Of a stretch of 64,000 nt of DNA, positions 46,756-64,000 are shown in pieces (the first letter of the stretch is position 1; the number at the start of each line of letters is the position of its first letter). The DNA is from Amoebidium appalachense (lineage: Eukaryota > Ichthyosporea). The stretch covers positions 558,001 to 622,000 of the forward strand of contig CAVNZM010000003.1 of NCBI GenBank assembly GCA_963693365.1, read 5' to 3'. The notes under the pieces are model-generated. The model was not told where the DNA came from. It saw only the letters and a program-made list of their open reading frames with translations, and did not search any database. The translations under genes and the position numbers were made by a program.

Positions 46756-49700
46756 CTATAATTTTGTAGTGATGTGTTTCTCAAGCCAATCAATACACCT
46801 AATAAACAGGTCGTAGTTACGCGTGTTTAGTATAAAATCAAGGATGTTGTAATTTACAGGTAGGCTATCTTTCTGGGTGTCTGTTGTGAATGTGACGTGT
46901 GTGTGTTGCGGTATTATGTGGTCTATCAAACTACATTTGGCGATACATGACCGGTTAAACTGGTGTGTGTGTGTGTTGTTTGGGCATGCAAATGATGCCA
47001 CCTTATACTTATTAGATCTCCACTGTATAGCACGTGTACAGTAAAAGCGTGGTAATTGATCAATAATACGATCAGCTAGAGAAAGACCAGTTCTACAGGA
47101 AGGTAATATGTATTTAGGTGTTATACACTTGCGAGTGCCATATTTGACAATATGGTTGAGGCGGTCAGTATATATAAAACGAGACATAAGGCTTAGTTTT
47201 TCAAGGTGTATGCTTTCATCGGGTCTAGTGTCGTGTGGTATCTTTTTCCATTTGTTATATTGCGTGATTATCTTGTGATTGTGTACATGTTTAATAAGTA
47301 AGTGGCAGTCCAAAGTCACACACACACTATTGCGGGGTTTATTTGTATTTGTGCCCAGGGGAGAAGGGGAGAGAGAGGGGAGGAAAGAGGGGAGAGGTGA
47401 GGAGGGGACAGGTCGGATAGAGAAGAGAGGGTGGGAGGGCAAATACTTCTTTAAGCGGCTTATGTGCTTATTGAATTTCAGCGCGAGATAGGATACTCTA
47501 GCAGCTATTGGGACCAGACCATATATCGAGAGCGTTACAGGCCCAGGTTTACAACAGTTGTTAGATAGAAAGGAGGCAACTTCTGCTTCAAGGAACTTTG
47601 CCAAGGGTTTAAGTGCTCTAGTTCTCTCTTTCTTGATCCAAGCGGCGAGAAGGGGTAAACCATATTCACATGCCGGGAAGACAAAAGTGCGAATAAATGT
47701 AAGTCTAATAGAAGGATGGAGGGGTGTGTCTTTAAAAATATTAGCCGAGAAGAAAGCTAACCGCTTACGAGCCAACTCTACCCTCTTTTCGACCATATGG
47801 GGAAACATAACACCAACAGAATCAACCGGAACACCAAGATATTTGTATTCTGGAACTATAGGTACAGGTTTAGATGATAATGTAAATGTGTGTAAATTGT
47901 TAGCTATATCAGGTACAAGAACACCACATTTGTCTATGTTAAGGATCATAAGGTTTGCCTTGCACCACTCTGACACTACATCGAACAATCTTTGCAGGCG
48001 TCTAGGGGTACGGGCAAGGAGGGACAGATCATCAGCATAGAGAAGTGCAGGCGGAAAGTTATTAATAGGGTCATCGTTTTCGGCGTAAATCTTGACAGCC
48101 AAATCATCTATAAATAGGTTAAACAAAAAGGGGCTAAGCAATGAACCCTGCAAGAGACCTCTAGTACGAGCAAAACCATATGAAAGATGCCCATTAACCA
48201 CAGCTCTACCATAGGTTTGAGACAAGAGTGCTTCTAACAGAACACCAATGCAGTGTGGTACACCCCGTGCAGCAAGCTTTTCCCATAGGAGACCAGGGGA
48301 GACAGAATCGTAAGCAGTTTTCCAATCAATAAAGCCAACATATTGTGCACCAACTTGCATAGAATCGTGCAGTGCCATTATTTGAACATAACATGAATTG
48401 TTTTTACGAAAAGCGGATTGGCATGGGTGTATGTGAAGAATAGATTGAAACCTAGGGTGATGTGCAAATAACCTAAGTAAGCAAGCTTCAAAGAATCTAC
48501 GAACAACCTGGGTTAGTGTAATGGGGCGAAAGGATGATATGGGGCCCTCAGAGTCCTTCTTAACTATGGGGATCACTAAGGTATCTAACCAAGATGACGG
48601 GACATGTCCACATTTAACACACCAAGAAAAGAGAGAGCTTAACATGATAGTAAGATCAGGTTTAATAGCACGATCACTTTCCTTTTGTGGGTAGGAGGGA
48701 ACAAGGATTTTAAGAAACCCAGCAGGGAGTCCATCAGGTCCACAAGACTTACTAGAGCTATAACTAGATATCACAGACCATATGGCATCGGGACTGAAAA
48801 AGGGGAGGATCGATTCTATGGGGATAGATGGGTCTACAGGCCACACAATAGGTTTCTGAGCGGGGGTCCTATCTTTAAACAGTTCCGAGAAATACTTATC
48901 AGAGTCTATGAGGGGGTCTCCAGTGGTATCACCAATAATACGAGCAGGGGGGCCAAATCGATTCATACTAGCAAGCCGGCGCAAGCTTTCCTTTTGAGAC
49001 AGGGGTTCACCTAGTCTAGCGGGAGTGGTGTTTGGTAACAAGAGAGCATCGGGATATTCCTTCCTACCACCGCCAGCATAATCACCGAGATCTATCAAAT
49101 CATCAACAATAAAGTTAGTGCATGTATCTAGTACGAGATGTGAATCTGGCCTGGCTTGTGCAGATTCTAATAGGCGCATATATATAGGGTGTTTCGTAGC
49201 ATAGCATACACATACATCAACTCTACCCCACTGTGACTTAAGCTGGGATAGACGGAGGCGAAAGGTGGGAGGGGGAGGGGGGAGCAGATCAAGGGAGATC
49301 TTAGGTAGGAAAAGGATAGGAGAGTGGTCAGATGACCTAGAGAGGTTAGGAGGGAGAGAGAGTTTTGACATGGTTGATGGCCAAAAGGCCACTCCCCAGT
49401 CGGTGTTGTGGGCATGGGATATTTGAGGGAACCGCAAAGTGTGACTTTGGACATACCTTGCTAAAGGGATAGCACGCTCCGGGGGCTTAGATGGGTACCC
49501 GACACTCACTTGCAGTGTGTCTGTGTGGTGGAGTCGCGTGTTAAAATCACCTAAAATAACAGTGGACATTGGTAACTGTGACAACTCGTGAGTCAATTCG
49601 ACAACCGACATAGATGGTGGATAATATACAAAAGTAAAAACATTAGAAAGAAACTCTATAGAAACCGAGAATTCCGTTTTTGCTACCGGTTTGCACTTCA

Positions 49701-49824
49701 CTCTCACGTGTGGTGCGGCAAGTACAATAATGCCTCGGTTTTTCGCGTAACCGGGGTGTGTGGATGTGTCGACCAATGTAGAGTTGAATTTGTGGTGGTT
49801 TTTAAACTGTGTTTCGCAAATCAC
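46756..49824 (-). CDS. LINE ORF2: AP-type endonuclease and reverse transcriptase
   Basis: 1022 residues from the first ATG. The endonuclease part shows ICET (catalytic Glu), GDFNTRLHHTD near residue 92 and SSDHSP near residue 163. The reverse transcriptase has GFIDWKTAYDSVSPGLLW, RGLLQGSLLSPFLFNLFIDD and ALLYADDLSLL (catalytic YADD near residue 594). The C-terminal region has Cys/His residues but no clear CCHC knuckle. The start is uncertain: the frame is open upstream to the ORF1 stop, and the usual endonuclease start motif (WNARTLG) lies at about 49900-49930 in a different frame. Intact domains and near-identity with a truncated copy suggest recent activity. Confidence 0.9.
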   Translation of the reverse strand: MICETQFKNHHKFNSTLVDTSTHPGYAKNRGIIVLAAPHVRVKCKPVAKTEFSVSIEFLSNVFTFVYYPPSMSVVELTHELSQLPMSTVILGDFNTRLHHTDTLQVSVGYPSKPPERAIPLARYVQSHTLRFPQISHAHNTDWGVAFWPSTMSKLSLPPNLSRSSDHSPILFLPKISLDLLPPPPPTFRLRLSQLKSQWGRVDVCVCYATKHPIYMRLLESAQARPDSHLVLDTCTNFIVDDLIDLGDYAGGGRKEYPDALLLPNTTPARLGEPLSQKESLRRLASMNRFGPPARIIGDTTGDPLIDSDKYFSELFKDRTPAQKPIVWPVDPSIPIESILPFFSPDAIWSVISSYSSSKSCGPDGLPAGFLKILVPSYPQKESDRAIKPDLTIMLSSLFSWCVKCGHVPSSWLDTLVIPIVKKDSEGPISSFRPITLTQVVRRFFEACLLRLFAHHPRFQSILHIHPCQSAFRKNNSCYVQIMALHDSMQVGAQYVGFIDWKTAYDSVSPGLLWEKLAARGVPHCIGVLLEALLSQTYGRAVVNGHLSYGFARTRGLLQGSLLSPFLFNLFIDDLAVKIYAENDDPINNFPPALLYADDLSLLARTPRRLQRLFDVVSEWCKANLMILNIDKCGVLVPDIANNLHTFTLSSKPVPIVPEYKYLGVPVDSVGVMFPHMVEKRVELARKRLAFFSANIFKDTPLHPSIRLTFIRTFVFPACEYGLPLLAAWIKKERTRALKPLAKFLEAEVASFLSNNCCKPGPVTLSIYGLVPIAARVSYLALKFNKHISRLKKYLPSHPLFSIRPVPSSPLPSFLPSLSPSPLGTNTNKPRNSVCVTLDCHLLIKHVHNHKIITQYNKWKKIPHDTRPDESIHLEKLSLMSRFIYTDRLNHIVKYGTRKCITPKYILPSCRTGLSLADRIIDQLPRFYCTRAIQWRSNKYKVASFACPNNTHTHQFNRSCIAKCSLIDHIIPQHTHVTFTTDTQKDSLPVNYNILDFILNTRNYDLFIRCIDWLEKHITTKL

Positions 49825-49941
49825 TGTAAACGTGTGGTTGTTTGTCTGTTGTTGTATGTAGCTGATTTTATCGTCGAGTGTCCCGGGGGGAGGCCCTTTT
49901 GGGGGCCCAGTGTCCGAGCATTCCAGAAGAAGAAGGATAAA

Positions 49942-51126
49942 TTAGGCATCGGTTTGGTCCGACACCTGTGGGGTTGGTTCCCACTTGTCGCTTACGGGGT
50001 CGTATGCACGACCTTCCGCCAGCGCGAACAGTTCGCAGAAGAGCTCGATTTCCATCTCGCATCGGCGTTTGCGCTCGAGCAGTTTCTCACCAGAAAACAT
50101 TGGTTCCTTCGTGTCCGTGTCTATCACGCTCGTAGCATCGTTTTCCAACTTTGCGAGGAACTCTTTTGCCTTGCTGATGCGTACACGACAACGTGTGGCG
50201 CACGCATTCTTAGCAGACACTTTACGTTCTTTGTCTGCTTTCTGAATGTTTTCCGGCGCGCATGGGTCGTAGCTTGGGAGGTGGGTGAAGAAGCTTCCAC
50301 ACCCCTTTGTCGCGTCACGGATGAACGCACGGTTATAGTCGCCCCGTACTGCTACTTCCAGCACATCGTATCCAATGAAGGACAGACAAAGGATGCGAGA
50401 GCACCGGAAGCCGAGAGCCTTGAAGATGGACCACATGGCCCTGTGTGGGCGTCTGCCGTGCTTGACTTTGAAATACACCCTCTCGTATTTGGGTGGGATG
50501 TTGATGTTACCGTTTGCTTGGGTGTTCCCCTTAGCCGGCGGTTTGGGAGGGGAGTTGCGGCGGTACTCGTTGCCTGCAAGAATGCTGGCATATGTTTCCT
50601 TGGCAATTTGGCGGAGCTCGGGTGTTTTACGAGAGTTCGCATATTCTAGGAACTCTGCCGGGAGCTGTGCTTCCGGTCCTGTGTTGTTTTGTGTTGGGGT
50701 GGAAATGTCTCCGTCGCGAGATGTTTGCTCATGAGTTTTGGGGTTTTGCGATCCACTAATGTTTAGCTGGGCTGTGAGTGAATCAATGGTGAGCTTGAGT
50801 TGGGTATTTTCTGTTTGGAGTTTTTCTATCATGTTCTTGAGTGGTAACAGCTCATTTAGCTGTTTCTTAACGAGGGCAAGTTCTGCCAGTACTGTATCAA
50901 CCGAAAGTTTCGGGATGGTTGTTATTGTGTTTCTACGGAGTGGTGTGGTGTTATTCTGAATGGGTAGTGTATTGTAAATAGGTGTTGCGCTTAGTCTAAG
51001 GCGATGTTTTTCTGGTTGTGCATCTGTGGTAGGTGTATCTGCTGGACGTTTTAATGGTCGCACATGTGTGATGGGTGTAGATGGAACTTTGAAAGAGGTT
51101 CTGAAACGATTATAGGCATGTGCCAT
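49942..51126 (-). CDS. LINE ORF1: coiled-coil nucleic-acid-binding protein
   Basis: 394 residues starting MAHAYNRFRTSFKVPS. A predicted coiled coil (about residues 75-120) has heptads in LAELALVKKQLNELLPLKNM and IEKLQTENTQLKLTIDSL. A basic, globular C-terminal half follows (KYERVYFKVKHGRRPHRAMW ...). The order matches ORF1 proteins of many LINEs, which coat the element RNA. It ends in TAA immediately before the ORF2 region in the same frame. Confidence 0.8.
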   Translation of the reverse strand: MAHAYNRFRTSFKVPSTPITHVRPLKRPADTPTTDAQPEKHRLRLSATPIYNTLPIQNNTTPLRRNTITTIPKLSVDTVLAELALVKKQLNELLPLKNMIEKLQTENTQLKLTIDSLTAQLNISGSQNPKTHEQTSRDGDISTPTQNNTGPEAQLPAEFLEYANSRKTPELRQIAKETYASILAGNEYRRNSPPKPPAKGNTQANGNINIPPKYERVYFKVKHGRRPHRAMWSIFKALGFRCSRILCLSFIGYDVLEVAVRGDYNRAFIRDATKGCGSFFTHLPSYDPCAPENIQKADKERKVSAKNACATRCRVRISKAKEFLAKLENDATSVIDTDTKEPMFSGEKLLERKRRCEMEIELFCELFALAEGRAYDPVSDKWEPTPQVSDQTDA

Positions 51127-51237
51127 GACATGGATGGGGGTGTTCCCCGGCCCTTAGGGCCACGGATGGCCTGGTTTAGGGGTGGATGCGCGAAGGATAC
51201 TATTTATTAGCAGATAATAAAGAGCGACATTTGAATC

Positions 51238-51250
51238 GACATAAATTTGG
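51238..51250. repeat. Target-site duplication of the LINE (5' side)
   Basis: GACATAAATTTGG, matching 46404-46416. Confidence 0.85.
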
Positions 51251-51700
51251 TCTGAGAGGGAGAAAAAAAAAACCACAGTGTCTGAGTGTATTGTCAATGT
51301 GTTAGCAAGGAATGTGTTAGTTTGCATTTGGCTACTTGTAGAATTAATCAGCAAGGCAATTCATCTAGCTCTAAAGCATGCCGTTACAGAAACTTCACAT
51401 ATACAAACACTAAACATCAGCCATCACGTTTCTCATTTGTCCGCCCTTTTGGCCAAAACTTTTCCTTACCACCAACTTAGTGCTACGCCACACAGCGACA
51501 CACGCACGATCATAAACCCACACACTAAAGAACGCACGCGCGCACATTTACACGCACGCGCATATGCGCGCGCGCACACGAGCAGACACACACAAACACA
51601 CACACGCACCCGGCGCCCCACCCCCCCCCCCCCCCCCCCCCCCACCACCACCACCCCCACCACGCACACACACACAGGCACGTACTGACAAAACACAAAC
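51251..51700. other. Upstream region of the TRAF-type gene
   Basis: AT-rich unique sequence to about 51480, then CA/CG-rich sequence with a C-run (51620-51642). An in-frame TGA 18 nt before the ATG at 51701 supports that start if no upstream exon is spliced in. Confidence 0.55.
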
Positions 51701-59636
<7,936 letters not shown>

Positions 59637-59685
59637 TGATGTGTTCAGTTCAAGTATTTTCTGCCTGCTCGTTTTTTTTTTTTTT

Positions 59686-59733
<48 letters not shown>

Positions 59734-60472
59734 AAGGGATGATTTTCCATTTTTTCTTTTTTCTTTTGTGGCGTCTTGCCTTCTCAACCTCTCACCACCG
59801 CCACCCCCACCCACATGGGGTACTTATACATGTTTCGCCAAACCACATACATCTGGTACTTATACATATGACTGTCCCAAACCTCATTCATAGGGTACCT
59901 ATGCACTAGTGAGCCAAATATATAGAGACGGGGGTACTTATACATGTGTATGTCAAATCTATATAGACGGGGGTACTTATACATGTGTGTGCCGTATACA
60001 GGCCCAGCCCTATCCTTGTAGACAGGTGCCGTATCACCTCCTGTTCCAGCCCTACCGACCCCCACCGTAAAATGCTCAAATGCAAAATGGCTGAAAGGTG
60101 CAAGCAGCAATATTTCATGTGTATGTTGCCCCCCCCCCCCCCCCCCTCCCCCCCCCCCCCCCCCCCTCTCTCCTTCCCCCCTCCCCCTCGCCCCTCCCCC
60201 CGCTTTTCCTTTTTTTGCCCCGTCTTCTTTTTCCTCTCCTTCTTCCCTTTGTCTCCCTCCTGAGAGAAGAGATAGGAAAGAAGATAGGAAAAAAAGGGAG
60301 GAAAGAAAGGGAGATACAACGAAAGGATGATTGAAAAAGGCAAGAAGTGGGAAGGAAAAAAGAAGAAAAAAGGCAAGCAAACAAGTAGAAAGGAAGAAGG
60401 GGGGAAAGAACGAAAGTGGAAAAGAGGGAACGAACCCCTGCGATGACATAGATTATTGTGCCATAGATACCC

Positions 60473-60506
<34 letters not shown>

Positions 60507-60562
60507 GCGAGCGCACACACACACACACACGGGGGCGTGGGCATGGCCACAGGCAGCCCCTC

Positions 60563-60608
<46 letters not shown>

Positions 60609-60689
60609 AAAAAAAAAAAAGAACAACTCCCCAAACCCACCCCCACACGCCCCAGTGGGCCCCCACCCACACACCCACACACACACACG
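59637..60689. other. Region between the TRAF-type gene and the GA array
   Basis: A T-run and G-run (59674-59731), the minisatellite listed separately, C-runs (60130-60167, 60565-60598), an A/G-rich stretch (60268-60430) and CG/CA repeats. No exon was recognised. Confidence 0.6.
59811..59998. repeat. Degenerate 36-39-bp minisatellite, five copies
   Basis: Each copy begins GGTAC(T/C)TAT(A/G)CA at about 59819, 59855, 59895, 59934 and 59973. The last copies also share AGACGGGGGTAC. Confidence 0.8.
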
Positions 60690-62596
<1,907 letters not shown>

Positions 62597-62756
62597 GAAC
62601 GAACGAGAATACTTTTATCTGAAGTGTACACGCTTTTTAGGAGAAGGAAGTCAAGAAAATAACCTACGAGAAAACACACACACAAAGAAGTGTTTACATC
62701 ACTTGAATTGTGCATAGAAATACAGTAGCCGCCTTAAGATGTCCACAAAGTTAACA

Positions 62757-63058
62757 TGGAATAACCATATAATAACATTTGGATAACCGTGAATTAACAT
62801 TAGGATAATCAAGGAATAACATTTGGATAGTCAAGGAATAACATTTGGATAGTCAAGGAATCACATTGGGATAGTCAAGGAATAACAACTGGATAGTCAT
62901 GAAAGAACATTTAGATAGCCACCGGATAAAACCTGGAAAACCTTGAAATAACACTTGGACAATTCAGATTTACCCTTGGATATTCAAGAAGCAACACCTG
63001 TATAACCATGGAATAACACTTGGATAACCTTGAGATAACCCTTGGATAACCCTTGAAA
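62757..63058. repeat. 22-bp tandem repeat, about 13-14 copies
   Basis: The unit is GGATAGTCAAGGAATAACAT plus TT, with variants (ACCATGGAATAACACTTGG and similar). It runs up to the acceptor of the next exon. Confidence 0.9.
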
Positions 63059-63064
63059 TTTCAG

Positions 63065-63204
63065 GCCACCTCGACTGCCTACACGACAACTACACGAAGG
63101 CACTGGGTGTAAATCCCCCCCTGACCTGCATAAACCCCACCTACTGGGAGTGTGTCGAGTGCAAAACCTGCGCAAAATGCCTCAAGGATCCCCCCGAACT
63201 TCAG
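63065..63204 (+). CDS. Exon of a Cys-rich extracellular-type protein (partial gene)
   Basis: Acceptor TTTCAG and consensus donor CAG|GTAAAT bound a 140-nt exon that enters in phase 1 and leaves in phase 0. It reads HLDCLHDNYTKALGVNPPLT, then CINPTYWECVECKTCAKC. The CxxC clustering resembles the modules of the receptor-like gene at the left of the window. Upstream and downstream exons were not found, so this may be a second member of that family extending beyond the window. Confidence 0.5.
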
Positions 63205-63700
63205 GTAAATCTCTTGCTTAAACACTTTCTATATACACTTCCACGACTAGCTAACGTGTTCAAAGGAAAAAATTCAAGAAATCGAATGTTTGCTATTGGT
63301 CGAGATTGGGCCCGGTTTGATCGGATCGGCCATATAAGGAAACTGTGCATAATTGGAAAAAGTGCAGCGAGATGTTTATGTGGACACATTGATGAGTGCT
63401 AGCACTTATAGGAAACGGGTTCGATGAAATGAAATGTGCGAGACAGGACAGCAATATGGGGCGGTAGTCTGGGGAAAGGGGGGGGAGGGGGAGGGAGGAA
63501 AGGAAGGGGGGAATGGGGGAAACAGGGAGGGAAGGCGGGGGGGAGGGGGGAGTGATAAATAGAAGTGAAGAAGGGGTTCGGGCAAATGGAGAATTGATGC
63601 CCCCTCTCTGCTTATTATGCATACTCTTTATGTATGGCTTGCATTCTGCATCGTGTTATCCGTTTGTTCTTGTGTACTTCGTACTTTTTGACGCATTCAA

Positions 63701-63747
<47 letters not shown>

Positions 63748-63841
63748 ACACACACACATACACAGCCCCCCCCCCCCCCCCCCCCCTCCCCCCTGCCCAC
63801 TCGCCCACCAACTCCCCAACCCCAGAAACACCTGCACACAT

Positions 63842-63880
<39 letters not shown>

Positions 63881-63929
63881 AAGAAAAAAAAAAAAAAAAC
63901 GCACGTGGCAGCACACACACACAAACGCG

Positions 63930-63995
<66 letters not shown>
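63205..63995. other. Downstream flank or intron to the window edge
   Basis: Unique sequence to about 63460, G-rich sequence, a poly(C)-tailed repeat, two C-runs (63703-63746, 63844-63878) and (CA)n running off the end. No coding signal. Confidence 0.6.
63598..63746 (+). repeat. Dispersed poly(C)-tailed repeat, copy F
   Basis: CTCTGCTTATTATGCATACT, CTTGCATTCTGCATCGTG, TTGTGTACTTCGTACTTTTT and GACGCATTCAAAA, then a C-run of about 44 and (CA)n. Confidence 0.75.

Positions 63996-64000
<5 letters not shown>
63931..64000. repeat. (CA)n at the window edge
   Basis: CG-rich then (CA)n continuing past the end of the window. Confidence 0.93.

Larger units (their letters stand above)
46417..51237 (-). 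mobile_element. Full-length non-LTR retrotransposon (LINE), about 4.8 kb
   Basis: Flanked by the 13-bp direct repeat GACATAAATTTGG. On the minus strand it has a 5' UTR of about 110 nt, ORF1 (51126-49942), ORF2 (endonuclease plus reverse transcriptase, 49824-46756 from its first ATG) and a 3' UTR of about 340 nt with (CA)n and an internal A-run. Two truncated copies of its 3' part lie at 31770 and 37440. The clade was not determined. Confidence 0.9.

Noticed and set aside
47279-49014. Plus-strand open frames within the LINE
   Set aside because: Antisense shadows of ORF2, which carries the YADD, GDFNTR and SDH motifs on the minus strand.
49588-50649. 353-codon plus-strand frame
   Set aside because: Antisense shadow of LINE ORF1 and the ORF2 start.

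Overview
The window reads as nuclear DNA of a unicellular relative of animals, most likely an ichthyosporean-type holozoan. This is an inference. It rests on a T-box transcription factor, a USF-like bHLH-zipper factor, a TRAF-type RING/zinc-finger protein and a large multi-exon cell-surface receptor, all with long spliceosomal introns. No bacterial operon, Shine-Dalgarno site or CRISPR array was seen. Roughly half of the bases are simple sequence: (C)n/(G)n runs, (CA)n/(TG)n, (CT)n/(GA)n and (GGGA)n. These tracts lie in introns and between genes, and nearly all long Pro/Gly/His-Thr/Cys-Val/Ser-Leu/Glu-Arg open frames are translations of them.

Layout. (1) 3-17077 (+): 21 exons of a receptor-like gene whose 5' end lies outside the window. 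It has three Cu/Zn-SOD-like domains that have lost most copper ligands, one Cys-rich module between domains 1 and 2, eight tandem Cys-rich modules, one transmembrane helix and a cytoplasmic tail. (2) 19906-24964 (-): a USF-like bHLH-zipper factor, convergent with gene 1; its stop codon lies in the TTAA flank of a small MITE. (3) 28715-31166 (-): a two-exon, N-glycosylated, probably GPI-anchored secreted protein of unknown family. (4) 31.2-40.3 kb: a gene-poor stretch with two 5'-truncated LINE copies, a 0.93-kb terminal-inverted-repeat element, a tRNA-like sequence, large (CT)n and (TG)n arrays and a CCAAT-box cluster. (5) 40319-44979 (+): a five-exon T-box factor ending in an eh1-like motif. 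(6) 46417-51237 (-): an apparently full-length non-LTR retrotransposon flanked by a 13-bp target-site duplication. (7) 51701-59636 (+): a four-exon TRAF-type RING/zinc-finger, coiled-coil protein. (8) 63065-63204 (+): one exon of another Cys-rich protein that continues outside the window.

Across genes, many introns share one design: a C- or GT-rich tract just after the donor, and a (CA)n tract that runs into the acceptor as CACAG. Intronic and intergenic DNA also carries a dispersed repeat of about 100-130 bp, usually ending in poly(C), at least seven times, plus several MITE-like elements and minisatellites.

All gene models were built by eye from reading-frame continuity, GT/AG sites and matching intron phase. 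Coding totals divide by three and reach stops in frame, but no transcript data or database searches were available. Lengths of homopolymer and dinucleotide tracts should be treated as approximate.
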